Of a stretch of 64,000 nucleotides of DNA, positions 52,406 through 60,692 are shown piece by piece. The first letter of the stretch is position 1. The number at the start of each line of letters is the position of its first letter. Origin of the DNA: Pseudomonadota bacterium (GTDB taxonomy: Bacteria; Desulfobacterota; Desulfobulbia; Desulfobulbales; Desulfocapsaceae); assembly GCA_023412495.1 (NCBI GenBank), contig JAEYNP010000052.1, positions 29,304-93,303 of the forward strand. The letters are read 5' to 3'. Under the pieces are notes generated by a model that searched no databases, had not been told where the DNA came from, and saw nothing but the letters and a program-made list of their open reading frames with translations. Made by a program: the position numbers and the translations under genes.

Positions 52406-53281
52406 TCAGTCCAGCGAAAGGAGGTAAGAGCGCAGGTTTGTTGAGTCGTTGGTGAGGCCGAGTTTGCGGCGCAGGCTCTTGCGATGGAAATCGACGCCGC
52501 TCACCGACAAATTGAGCACTTCGGCGATTTCCTTGCTTGAGCGGCCGCTCCGCACCATCCCGGCCACTTCGATTTCCTGCGGGGTGAGGATCACTTTGAG
52601 GTTGCTGAGGGAATGGAGAAAGGGCGCCGTGATCTCGCGAAGGTTGGTGTCGATGATCTCCGCCAGCGTTTGCTGGGCAGCAGACAGCCTGCCCTGTTTC
52701 AACCGCTCGACATAAGGGAGCACGAGGCGATCCACATTGGCATAGATGGTCTCCTCGATGCGGCTCTTGTCCTCATCCCTCTGCCGCAGCAGCACCTTAA
52801 GGGCGATATTGGTTTCCTCGAGCCGCTCGGCCTGGCTGCGGATTTGCTCCTCCTTGCGGACCAGTTCCTCCTGGACCAGCATGATCGGCGTGATGTTCTC
52901 GTGGGTGACGATCACCCGGTGGACCTGCTTGTCCCTGTAGGGTACCACCCGAACGGCATACCACCGTTTTTCATCGGGGGAGTGGCAGGGATACTGGTGG
53001 AGAAATTCGTCCATCACGCCTTGCATGACCTGCCTGATGCCGAGGGCCACCCGGCCGGCATCGTCGTCCGGATGGAGGCTCGCCGCCTGGCAGATCGCGA
53101 AATAGTTGAGGCCGACGCAATCGTAGCCATCCTCCATGCCATTGTTCCTGGCGTATTTTTGCCAGGCGTCGTTGGTCTCGAGGATCACCCCCTGCTCGTC
53201 GAGAATCGCCACATGGGCCGACAGGGAATCAACCACCACTTTGTACAGGTCTTCACGCGGCATTTCGTTAGCTCCAGGCAT
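52406..53281 (-). CDS. PAS-domain LuxR-type regulator
   Basis: This 291-residue protein has an N-terminal PAS-like domain (about residues 8-135: HVAILDEQGVILETNDAWQKYA and NYFAICQAA), a coiled-coil linker and a C-terminal LuxR-type helix-turn-helix. The helix-turn-helix pattern is LTPQEIEVAGMVRSGRSSKEIAEVLNLSVSGVDFH, then RKLGL. It probably binds DNA in response to a sensed signal. The start has CAGGAGG. It is downstream of and in the same direction as the lipid-modification operon, at 23 bases from the DUF2878 stop, so it may control that operon. Confidence 0.82.
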   Translation of the reverse strand: MPGANEMPREDLYKVVVDSLSAHVAILDEQGVILETNDAWQKYARNNGMEDGYDCVGLNYFAICQAASLHPDDDAGRVALGIRQVMQGVMDEFLHQYPCHSPDEKRWYAVRVVPYRDKQVHRVIVTHENITPIMLVQEELVRKEEQIRSQAERLEETNIALKVLLRQRDEDKSRIEETIYANVDRLVLPYVERLKQGRLSAAQQTLAEIIDTNLREITAPFLHSLSNLKVILTPQEIEVAGMVRSGRSSKEIAEVLNLSVSGVDFHRKSLRRKLGLTNDSTNLRSYLLSLD

Positions 53282-53304
53282 TGAAAGTCATTCCTCCTGA
53301 TTTT

Positions 53305-53832
53305 TTATGGTATGTCGCCCTGCCTGTCAAGGGATAGGCCAGGCTTCAGAGCTTCCTGGCGTCCTGCAAGAGACATGACCAGGGGCCATAAGACTGCCCA
53401 GACCACCGCCAGCACAAGCAGCGAATATTCCGGCGACAGGGGGAAGGACGCCGCGCCGAGTTTTATCCCGCCCCAGTAGGCCAGGGGCCCGCCGATAGCG
53501 CCGAAGAGGATATTGACGAAAATGCGGGACCGCATCCACCACAGGCTATGGTGCGGGAGGGTGGCAAGTCCGAGCCAGATCGTCCCCAGCCAGAGCGGGA
53601 TCGGCCAGCCCCAGCCGCTCAGGGCAAGAACCCCGGCCGCCCGCAGGCTGCCGTCGATGATGAAGCCCATGGTGCCGAGAATCACCATCATCCTCGCATC
53701 CGCCGCCCTCTTGTCCGAGAAAACGAAGTGCAGGGCCAGCAGAGGCAGGCTGAGCAGAGCCCCGAGGTTGCCGAGCAGCACGCAGAGAAACCAGATCGCC
53801 TGGTATATGACGATGTTCAGCAGCAGGCTCAT
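53305..53832 (-). CDS. DUF2878 membrane protein
   Basis: This 175-residue polytopic membrane protein has a pattern of six hydrophobic helices; the first is MSLLLNIVIYQAIWFLCVLLG and the last ends in VVWAVLWPLVMSL. The DUF2878 family commonly accompanies cyclopropane-fatty-acid and DUF1365 genes. The start at 53832 overlaps the cfa stop by ATGA and replaces the longer out-of-context frame. Function unknown. Confidence 0.8.
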   Translation of the reverse strand: MSLLLNIVIYQAIWFLCVLLGNLGALLSLPLLALHFVFSDKRAADARMMVILGTMGFIIDGSLRAAGVLALSGWGWPIPLWLGTIWLGLATLPHHSLWWMRSRIFVNILFGAIGGPLAYWGGIKLGAASFPLSPEYSLLVLAVVWAVLWPLVMSLAGRQEALKPGLSLDRQGDIP

Positions 53833-55082
53833 GGCGTGCACCTTGTTCCCGGACGTTCGGCGACCACATGGACCACGCTGATCGATCTCTCGAGAAAGCC
53901 GCCCTCGCAGTAGGAGAAGTAAAAGTTCCACAGCCGCCGAAACCTCTCGTCGTATCCTCGAACTTTCAAATCGGCGAAGGCAGCGTTGAAGCGCCTTTTC
54001 CACTCACCGATCGTTTTTGCATAGTCGAGGCCGAAATCCTCTATATGGCGGATCACCATATCGGTTTTCTCGGCGAACAGTTCGGCCATCCGGGCATTGG
54101 AAGGCAGACATCCGCCGGGAAAGATATGCTTCTGGATGAAATCGACATTCCCTATATACGACCGATACTGCTGATCCCTGATGGTGATCGCCTGGAGCAG
54201 CATCCGGCCGTTTTCCTTCAGCAGCGAACCGCACTTGGCAAAAAAATCGGGCAGGAAGGAATGCCCCACCGCCTCGATCATCTCGATCGACACCAGCTTG
54301 TCGTAGCTGCCCTGCAGGTCGCGGTAATCGGTCTGCAGCAGGGTGATCCTGTCGCCGAGCCCCGCCGCCTCGATGCGCCGCTTCGCCTCACGGTACTGGG
54401 CGTCCGAGATGGTGGTGGTCGTCACCCGGCAGCCGTAGCGGCCGGCGGCGTAAATGGCGAACCCGCCCCAGCCGCTGCCGATCTCGATCACATGGTCGGT
54501 CGGCTGCAGGTCGAGCTTGCGGCAGATGACTTCGAGTTTATGGAGTGACGCCTCTTCAAGACTTGCCTCGGGATGAGGAAAGATGGCCGCTGAATACATC
54601 ATGGTCGGATCGAGGAAGGCGGCGTACATCTCGTTGCCGAGGTCGTAATGGGACAGAATGTTCTGCTTTGACCCGCTTCTGCTGTTGCGCCTGAGCAGGT
54701 GGCCAAGTCTCTGCCACGGTCTTTGCAGCAGGGCGAAACCTTTCTCCATGGTATCCACTGCTGCCATATTGGCCGCCATGATTCGCATCAGAACCGTCAG
54801 GTCGTCGGCATCCCAGAGTTGCTCGATATAGGCTTCGCCTGCGCCGATGGAGCCGCCGAAGAGGATCCTGCGGTACGCCTGCGGGTCATGGATGCGCATG
54901 CGCGCCTGCAGCGGGCTCTGGCCATCGCCGAAAGAGCAGCTGTGGCCGTCCTCCTCGACGACAAGCCGGCCGTGGCGGATGCTGCCAAGCACGTTCAAGA
55001 CAGCCTTTCTCGCCAGCCGATCGATAAAGGAAGTGGGGCGGACCGCAAGGGTACAGGTCTGGGTGGTGGTCGCGGTGTTCAT
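53829..55082 (-). CDS. Cyclopropane-fatty-acid-phospholipid synthase family methyltransferase
   Basis: This 417-residue SAM-dependent enzyme of the CFA synthase family methylates a lipid double bond. The SAM-binding HVIEIGSGWGGFAIYAAGRYG is near residue 196. The family-typical SHYDLGNEMYAAFLDPTMMYS is near 140. The C-terminal region carries IFPGGCLPSNARMAELF and WNFYFSYCEGGF. Conserved features suggest activity. In this gene neighbourhood, related enzymes act on unsaturated fatty acids, possibly to make methylated or furan fatty acids. The start overlaps the DUF1365 stop. Confidence 0.88.
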   Translation of the reverse strand: MNTATTTQTCTLAVRPTSFIDRLARKAVLNVLGSIRHGRLVVEEDGHSCSFGDGQSPLQARMRIHDPQAYRRILFGGSIGAGEAYIEQLWDADDLTVLMRIMAANMAAVDTMEKGFALLQRPWQRLGHLLRRNSRSGSKQNILSHYDLGNEMYAAFLDPTMMYSAAIFPHPEASLEEASLHKLEVICRKLDLQPTDHVIEIGSGWGGFAIYAAGRYGCRVTTTTISDAQYREAKRRIEAAGLGDRITLLQTDYRDLQGSYDKLVSIEMIEAVGHSFLPDFFAKCGSLLKENGRMLLQAITIRDQQYRSYIGNVDFIQKHIFPGGCLPSNARMAELFAEKTDMVIRHIEDFGLDYAKTIGEWKRRFNAAFADLKVRGYDERFRRLWNFYFSYCEGGFLERSISVVHVVAERPGTRCTP

Positions 55083-55825
55083 ATGGTCTCCTTGACGTAG
55101 GGGACATAAGGTATGCCCTTGAGGTAGAGTTTCATGGCCTGCCAGTAGATGCCCGCCACGATGAATGCGGTCATCGCCGGTTTTTTCAGCAGCTGCTTTC
55201 CTATCTCGCGGGCGGTCAGCGGACGGCGGCGGAGTTCCAGTTCGGCCGTAAAGATATGGCCCCGCGCGTCGTGGACTTCAAGGCCGACCCCCACCGTCTC
55301 GCCCGGCACGGTGAGCCGCCATCGGTACTGCTGATCGAGGGGATTGAAGGGCGAGACGTGAAAGGCCTTGGCATGGCTGTGGTACGACGCGCCGTCCGCC
55401 CCTCCTGGCAGAAGATGGGCGTACTGGTGCCGTTCATTCCAGGGGATATTCGACACCTCCGCCAGAAAGTGACTGCAGCGATTCTCGCGGTCGAAGCCGT
55501 AATAAAAATTCACCGGGCTGAAATAGAGGCCAAGAGTCCGCAGGTTGAGCAGTCCGTAGATCCTGCCCTCCACCCTCTCTCCGGTCAGTTCGGCCATGCG
55601 GTCGCGGATGGCCTTGGCCAGAGGAACTTTTGCATCGCCGTAGTAGTCGGGACGATAAAAGCGGCTGAAGGCCGCCCCTGTCGTGGAGAACCAGGGGGAA
55701 AGCGCAGGCAGGCGATCGATTTCATCCAGATCGAGATACCACATGAAAAAATCGTAGGCAAAACGATGCCCTTTGGGGACGAACCGCCGGTGCCCGATCC
55801 TGCCCACGTAGAGTGCCGAATTCAT
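55079..55825 (-). CDS. DUF1365 protein
   Basis: This 248-residue soluble protein of the DUF1365 (COG3496) family has the N-terminal LYVGRIGHRRFVPKGHRFAYDFFMWYLDLDE, the central NLRTLGLYFSPVNFYYGFD and NEVSNIPW-like motifs (here FLAEVSNIPWNERHQYAHLLP). These proteins co-occur with COG2907 FAD proteins and CFA synthases, and are implicated in fatty-acid modification, but the reaction is unknown. Overlaps both neighbouring genes by ATGA. Confidence 0.88.
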   Translation of the reverse strand: MNSALYVGRIGHRRFVPKGHRFAYDFFMWYLDLDEIDRLPALSPWFSTTGAAFSRFYRPDYYGDAKVPLAKAIRDRMAELTGERVEGRIYGLLNLRTLGLYFSPVNFYYGFDRENRCSHFLAEVSNIPWNERHQYAHLLPGGADGASYHSHAKAFHVSPFNPLDQQYRWRLTVPGETVGVGLEVHDARGHIFTAELELRRRPLTAREIGKQLLKKPAMTAFIVAGIYWQAMKLYLKGIPYVPYVKETI

Positions 55826-57063
55826 GGCTTCGCCTCAATTGCTTCAACAACCCGCAGGGCGCTGACGACGCCATCCTCGTGGAAGCCGTTGCGCCAGTAG
55901 GCGCCGCAGAAATGGACGCCGAACTTCCCGGAAACCGTCGACCACCGCTCCTGAGCCGCTGTTGCCGCCAGGCTGTACACCGGATGGCTGTAGGTGAACC
56001 TGGCGAGCACATGTTTCGCATCGATCTCCTGATTGAGGGTGACCAGATAGGTGTGCCGCCTGTCGAGCCGCTGCAGGATATTCATGTTGTAGGTGAGGAC
56101 GGTCTGTGATCTCGCGCTGTCGACCATCCGGTAATTCCAGCTGGCCCAGGCCCGCCTGCTCCTCGGCAGATGAGAGATGTCGGTATGGAGCACCACCTCG
56201 TTGTCCACAAAACGGAAGGCACCGAGCACCTCCTCTTCCTCCGGGGTCGGCTCGGCCAGGAGGCGAAGCGCTTGGTCGCCATGGCAGGCCATGATCACCT
56301 CGTCGAAAGGCTCCCGGCCGCCCGCGGTCTGCACCAGCAGTTCCTCGCCCCGGCGCAGGACGCCGGTCACCGGAGTGCTGAGGCGGATCCGGTCGGCAAA
56401 GCCGCGGGTGAGCGGTGCGACATAGCTGCTCGAGCCTCCCGCGATGGTGCGCCACTGTGGGCGATCGGTCAGGTCGAGCAGGCCGTGGTTGTCGAAGAAC
56501 CGGACGAAGAGCGAGAGTGGGAAGTCCTGGCAATCGTCAAGCCCCATCGACCAGATCGCCGACACCATGGCAAGGAGGTAGTTTTCGACAAACATCTCGC
56601 TGTACCGCGAACCGTTCAAAAACTCGCCCAGGGTGCGGTGACTGCCCCTTGCCGCCGCCCGCCGCACGTCCTGGTTGAACCTGGCTATATCGTAGAGCAT
56701 CTTGATAAATTGAAGGTTCAATGCGTTTTTGCGCTGGGCGAAGAGCCCGTCGATGGTGCCGCCGTTGTATTCAAGGCCGAGCTGATCGTTGCGCACCGAA
56801 AAACTCATCTCGGTGGGCTGGCCGGCAACGCCGATTTCGTCCATCAGGCGGATGAAGTTGGGGTAGGTGCGATCGTTGAAGACGATGAAACCGGTGTCGA
56901 TGCGCGAACGCTCACCTTCTTTTTCCACCTCGACGGTGTGGGTGTGGCCGCCGATATAATCGGCCGCCTCGAACACGGTGACCCGGTGGTTGCGGCTGAG
57001 GTAATACCCGCAGGTCAGACCGGCGATGCCGGTGCCTATAATGGCGATATTTTTAGGAGTCAT
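55822..57063 (-). CDS. FAD-dependent amine-oxidase-like oxidoreductase (COG2907)
   Basis: This 413-residue flavoprotein has an N-terminal GTGIAGLTCGYYLSRNHRVTVFEAADYIGGHTHTV, the ADP-binding fold with the Gly-Gly motif of the NAD(P)-binding amine oxidase group. A segment VVLHTDISHLPRSRRAWASWNYR is typical of COG2907. In Rhodobacter a related protein lies in the RpoE-ChrR singlet-oxygen regulon and acts on fatty acids. The start at 57063 overlaps the SDR stop, and its stop overlaps DUF1365. Confidence 0.87.
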   Translation of the reverse strand: MTPKNIAIIGTGIAGLTCGYYLSRNHRVTVFEAADYIGGHTHTVEVEKEGERSRIDTGFIVFNDRTYPNFIRLMDEIGVAGQPTEMSFSVRNDQLGLEYNGGTIDGLFAQRKNALNLQFIKMLYDIARFNQDVRRAAARGSHRTLGEFLNGSRYSEMFVENYLLAMVSAIWSMGLDDCQDFPLSLFVRFFDNHGLLDLTDRPQWRTIAGGSSSYVAPLTRGFADRIRLSTPVTGVLRRGEELLVQTAGGREPFDEVIMACHGDQALRLLAEPTPEEEEVLGAFRFVDNEVVLHTDISHLPRSRRAWASWNYRMVDSARSQTVLTYNMNILQRLDRRHTYLVTLNQEIDAKHVLARFTYSHPVYSLAATAAQERWSTVSGKFGVHFCGAYWRNGFHEDGVVSALRVVEAIEAKP

Positions 57064-57779
57064 GGCTTCACCATATTTTGGGCCAGGCGGCTCCACAGGG
57101 TCCGGGGCAGCCAGGAGAGGATTTTCATCGGCAAGGTGAATCTTCGCGGAAAATGAATTTCGGAGCGCCGCCTGGCGATCCCTCGCCGGATCGCCACGCT
57201 TGCCTCCTCGACAGTTACAAGAAAGGGCATCGGGAAATCATTGCGATCGGTCAGCGGGGTCTTGACAAACCCGGGCGAAACCAGGCTGACGTCGATACCT
57301 TCGCGCTGCAGATCGACGCGCAGGGTGTCGATCAGGTAAGCAACCGCCGCCTTCGACGCGCCGTAGGCCTCGGCCCTTGGCAGAGGCAGATATGCGGCCG
57401 AAGAGCCAATACCCACCAGATGCGGGTTTACGCCCTTGCGCAACAGTGGCAGGACCCCTTCGATGCTGACCGCCATCGTTTCGACATTGGCACGCAGAAC
57501 CCGGCTTACCAACCTGCTGTCGAAGTCCGGCAAGTCGATGTACTCGCAGGTTCCGGCGTTCAGGATGGCCAGATCGAGCGAAGTGAGGCCCGCGAACCAG
57601 GCAAGGCTTGCCTCGCGGTCGGTCAGATCCACTTTCGCGGCATGCAGCCCCAGGCTCGCCAGTTCGGCTAACTGGCTTTCATTGCGGCCGATGGCCCACA
57701 CTTCATTCCCGAGAGTTTGGTAATCAACGGCAAGTTGCCTGCCGATCCCCGATGTCGCCCCCGTTACCAGTATCTTCAT
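57060..57779 (-). CDS. SDR-family dehydrogenase/reductase
   Basis: This 239-residue classical SDR has the nucleotide motif TGATSGIGRQLAVD near residue 7, ILNAGTCEYID in place of NNAG, a Ser near SSAAYLPLP and YGASKAAVAYL. It probably acts on a lipid-derived or carbonyl intermediate of the operon. It overlaps the SnoaL-like gene by ATGA and the FAD gene likewise. Confidence 0.87.
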   Translation of the reverse strand: MKILVTGATSGIGRQLAVDYQTLGNEVWAIGRNESQLAELASLGLHAAKVDLTDREASLAWFAGLTSLDLAILNAGTCEYIDLPDFDSRLVSRVLRANVETMAVSIEGVLPLLRKGVNPHLVGIGSSAAYLPLPRAEAYGASKAAVAYLIDTLRVDLQREGIDVSLVSPGFVKTPLTDRNDFPMPFLVTVEEASVAIRRGIARRRSEIHFPRRFTLPMKILSWLPRTLWSRLAQNMVKP

Positions 57780-58192
57780 TGTCCCAGTCTCCTTTTCAAA
57801 GCTACGACGACCGTGCCGATGACGGGCAGGTGTTCGTAGAGCATCGCCCCAAGATCGAAATAATCCCGGTGGAAAGAAACCTTGCCGATGACGTCGAACT
57901 GCAGATAGCTAGCCCCTTCGACCTTGACGGGCCGGCCGCCCTCGAGGCGCCTGTGCGAAAAGGCCATCCGCCACTGGACATAGCCTTCGTCCCCCAGACG
58001 CATTTCGTGGAGGAATTTGAATTCGATTGAGGTGAGGTTAGCGTACAAACCTGCGAAATATTCCCTGAGCCGGTCAAGACCGACAATCTCGTGAGCCGGA
58101 TCGACAAAGCGGACATGGTCGCTGTATATGGTGTCGAGCAGATCGAGGTTTCGGGCATTCAGCCGCTTGTAGGTTTCGAGGAAGTGTTCCAT
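57776..58192 (-). CDS. SnoaL-like/NTF2-fold protein
   Basis: This 138-residue protein has the cone-shaped alpha+beta-barrel pattern of the SnoaL/NTF2 superfamily: ETYKRLNARNLDLLDTIYSDH at the start, then FVDPAHEIVGLDRLREYFAGLY and KVSFHRDYFDLG. Such domains can be enzymes (isomerases, cyclases, hydrolases) or ligand-binding. Here it is the third gene of the lipid operon, with AAGGAG at the start, and its stop overlaps the SDR start. Specific function unknown. Confidence 0.78.
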   Translation of the reverse strand: MEHFLETYKRLNARNLDLLDTIYSDHVRFVDPAHEIVGLDRLREYFAGLYANLTSIEFKFLHEMRLGDEGYVQWRMAFSHRRLEGGRPVKVEGASYLQFDVIGKVSFHRDYFDLGAMLYEHLPVIGTVVVALKRRLGQ

Positions 58193-58203
58193 GGTGTCTC
58201 TCC

Positions 58204-58731
58204 TTAACGGCTGCCCAAAAGATCATTTCTCAGGCGATGATCCAGCGGTTTCTCCGGTCCAAGCCAAATGCCGAAATACAGCGAGGCGAATTCCGCTGAG
58301 GGCACCGCAACCTGTTCCACGCCATTCAGCGACAGTCTCGTCGTCTGGTCTATGGCCGAGTAGCACATGGTGTACACATCGCCGGCATTCACATCGGTGT
58401 ACGCCCGGTGCAGCCGCTCGATGTCCTTTTTCAACCGGGACAAGGTATCCGCACCGTGTTGCCTCGCCAGCACGGTATCGGCAGCCAGCACGAAGTCCTT
58501 GGCCTTGACGGAAACCTTGTACTGCAGCTTCAGGCAACGAGAGGTGGACGGACTGAGAACGGCCGCCTCCTCCATGTCCGCACCGGCAAGAAGGGTGGCC
58601 CGGTAGACGGTGATGAATCCCAAGTATTTGGCAATTCCATTCCCTACCGGAACCATGTCGTCGCCCTTCGCCCACCCTGACAGTGGTGCAGAGATAATGA
58701 AGAATATCAGTATGATGGCTGTACCGAACAT
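58204..58731 (-). CDS. Chalcone isomerase-like periplasmic protein
   Basis: This 175-residue protein has an N-terminal signal peptide (MFGTAIILIFFIISAPLSGWA) and a domain of the chalcone-isomerase-like (Chalcone_3) type. Marks are GFITVYRATLLAGAD and the C-terminal FASLYFGIWLGPEKPLDHRLRNDLL. Bacterial members are not known to act on flavonoids; lipid binding has been proposed for the fold. It lies four bases after the DUF3833 gene. The start has GAGGAG. Confidence 0.8.
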   Translation of the reverse strand: MFGTAIILIFFIISAPLSGWAKGDDMVPVGNGIAKYLGFITVYRATLLAGADMEEAAVLSPSTSRCLKLQYKVSVKAKDFVLAADTVLARQHGADTLSRLKKDIERLHRAYTDVNAGDVYTMCYSAIDQTTRLSLNGVEQVAVPSAEFASLYFGIWLGPEKPLDHRLRNDLLGSR

Positions 58732-58735
58732 GGCA

Positions 58736-59269
58736 TTACTCCTCGATTTTATTGAACACTATGGTGACGTCACCCAAATGGAAGCCGAATTTGCTGAGTT
58801 TCGTGCGGTTGATCAGGACATCGTCTGGTTGCAGGAACATCCAATCGTCAAGAGCAACCTCCCACTTGCGGCCGTCGACCTCAAGGAGCAGCACATACTT
58901 CCAGTTCACTGCATTGCCTGCCGCCTGACCTAAGGCTGTGCCAACCACGTCGCCGGCGTTGCCCTCATATCGATTCCCTGACGGGGATCGAATGAACCAG
59001 GTCCTCGTTGACCGCTCCCCGTCATTCCATTGAAATTGCTCAGATAGGGTCAATTGACCGCTGGCGTCGACAGCACCGTCGATGGTCACCACAAATTGTC
59101 TGTTCAGTCGGCCTGCTCTGTCCTGAACAATTCCCCACCCCTTGGTTGTGCCCTGGAAGTAGGAAAAAAAGTCCAGTTGGGGCCTGTTGGCCGCATATTG
59201 CCCAATGTCTTTTGTCGAGCATCCTGTGGTGGCAGCAAACAGTATGGCAATCAGCAGTAATGGTCTCAT
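58736..59269 (-). CDS. DUF3833 lipoprotein
   Basis: This 177-residue lipoprotein has signal MRPLLLIAILFAATTGCS with lipobox Cys. It belongs to DUF3833, marked by FSYFQGTTKGWGIVQDRAGRLNRQFVVTIDG, then LSEQFQWNDGERSTRTW and LDDWMFLQPDDVLINRTKLSKFG. It is the first gene of the lipid operon. The start ATG 59269 is six bases after AGGAGG; the longer frame starts with TTG. Function unknown, although the family is tightly linked with CFA and COG2907 genes. Confidence 0.85.
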   Translation of the reverse strand: MRPLLLIAILFAATTGCSTKDIGQYAANRPQLDFFSYFQGTTKGWGIVQDRAGRLNRQFVVTIDGAVDASGQLTLSEQFQWNDGERSTRTWFIRSPSGNRYEGNAGDVVGTALGQAAGNAVNWKYVLLLEVDGRKWEVALDDWMFLQPDDVLINRTKLSKFGFHLGDVTIVFNKIEE

Positions 59270-59788
59270 GTTCAACCTCCTATGATCTTTGTATGACTCA
59301 AAATTAAGAAGAATTCAGAGATGATCAATGAGAGAATAATTGCAGTAAAATGGTAGTATTTACTATTAACTCAGAGGCTGGCAAAGCGAATGAGCGCGTC
59401 CAAAGACAACTCATTCGTATGTTGCCTAGAGAAGCGGGAATAAACACTGCTGTTTAGGCGTTCGAAGACAGCAGGTGAGATAATCGTCAGAGTTGCTCGT
59501 TGGGGTGGGTGATAATCCGGAAAAGGATAATGGCAGGAGCAAGGAGAAGCCTGCATCTTCGGGTGCGCCCGCGCATGGCAACTCAGTCGAATCTTCATTG
59601 CAGATGGCAACCCTTCCTCTTTCTTGAAAAGGGCATATTTTATAAACGTTCTGCACGTTGATGGAACGAATCCAGATCTCAATGGAATCGCCATCGAAGG
59701 CGTAAAAGCGCATTGAAAACCGAAATGCCACGGTACGCCGGGTCGAGAAAGACACTCCATATGAAACAATCAAGAATGACGAAGAACG
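59270..59788. other. Divergent intergenic region
   Basis: About 520 bases should hold the promoter of the lipid operon and possibly of the Fe-S carrier gene. Minus-strand frames (for example 59371-59769) are not accompanied by ribosome-binding sites and match no family I know. They could be remnants of a lost gene. I see nothing else firm. Confidence 0.4.
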
Positions 59789-60151
59789 ATGATAACGATA
59801 AGCGACAAAGCAAAACATATGTTGAAGAAGCGTGGGGATGGCAAGGAGCTGTTTCTGCTGATACGGGTAAAATCGGGCGGCTGCGCCGGGATGACCTATG
59901 ATGCCGAACTGGTCGGCGCACCCAGGGGGGATGAGCAGGTGATATGCCGTGAGGAGGATATCGCGGTAGTTACCGACAAAGGGAGTCTCGGCTTCATGGA
60001 CGGGCTATGCATCGACTATTCCGATGACCTCATTTCGGCGGGATTCCGTTTCTGCAACAGCAGCAATGAGACTTCCTGCGGCTGCGGCGCCAGTTTTGCC
60101 CTTTCAGGATTTCCAACCCTGACCAAGGGAGGTGCGACCAGTGGCTCATGA
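59789..60151 (+). CDS. HesB/IscA-like A-type iron-sulfur carrier
   Basis: This 120-residue protein starts with ITISDKAKHMLKKRGDGKELFL, the fold of A-type carriers. It has the three ligand Cys residues: one in RVKSGGCAGMTYD (Cys32) and two in SCGCGASF (Cys97 and Cys99). Such proteins accept Fe-S clusters and pass them on to targets. The C-terminal ten residues extend beyond the usual end. The start is AT-rich upstream with AAGAACG only. A small gene overlaps its last 11 bases. Confidence 0.85.
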   Translation: MITISDKAKHMLKKRGDGKELFLLIRVKSGGCAGMTYDAELVGAPRGDEQVICREEDIAVVTDKGSLGFMDGLCIDYSDDLISAGFRFCNSSNETSCGCGASFALSGFPTLTKGGATSGS

Positions 60152-60353
60152 TCCCATACCATTGCTGGGCGGAAAGTCAGTGCATTGTATAAACGAGCAG
60201 CAGATGCAGGAGGCAGTCAGGCTCGCCGAGTCGGATGCGTCCTCCTCCCCGAGAATCCAGGAGAGGCTCAAGCGTCTTGAAGCCGATCTTACCCGGAACG
60301 AGCTGGCCGCCCTGGCCTTTGTCATCATCAAGAGATTGAAAGACTCAGCTTGA
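60141..60353 (+). CDS. Hypothetical small protein coupled to the Fe-S carrier gene
   Basis: A 70-residue charged protein with Glu/Arg/Lys-rich helices: INEQQMQEAVRLAESDASSS, then RIQERLKRLEADLTRNEL and LAALAFVIIKRLKDSA. No family was recognised. GTG 60141 is preferred because GGGAGG lies eight bases upstream, inside the carrier gene; the alternative GTG at 60132 has less room. The overlap suggests translation coupling to the IscA-like gene. Confidence 0.5.
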   Translation: MAHDPIPLLGGKSVHCINEQQMQEAVRLAESDASSSPRIQERLKRLEADLTRNELAALAFVIIKRLKDSA

Positions 60354-60692
60354 GCAGTTCTGAAAAACTCCCGGCACTATTGCCGGCAGGCGAGAAAAGT
60401 TACTTTTCACAGAAGCCTAACCGATTCGCGAGGATAAGATATCAGTTGGTACTTGCCCGCGGTTCGTGAGGCCCGGGGACTCTAAAACCCGGTGAAATCT
60501 CGCACGAAATGTTTTACGAGATGCGGCTTCACCAATCCAGTGCGCGCCTTCCGGCCTTGCGCTGCTGCTGGGGGTCGCGATTATCTACCGCTTGGACCTG
60601 ACGTGGAGCATTACAGCCCGAAAGGCAAGAAGGCGAAAAGAAGGAGGATGAGCGACCGGGGGGGCGAAACGCTGAGGCTGTTATAAACCCGG
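60354..60692. other. Intergenic region between convergent genes
   Basis: About 340 bases. There is one small hairpin (CGGCACTATTGCCG near 60371-60384) without a T-run. A plus-strand stretch at 60552-60650 reads GLALLLGVAIIYRLDLTW in one frame, but no start codon serves it, so it may be a remnant of a small membrane protein. Confidence 0.35.

Noticed and set aside
52156..52455. 99-codon plus-strand frame
   Set aside because: Most of it is the MITE-like palindrome at 52216-52342, with no protein features.
60552..60650. Small membrane protein (GLALLLGVAIIYRLDLTW)
   Set aside because: No start codon or ribosome-binding site is available in that frame; at best a remnant.
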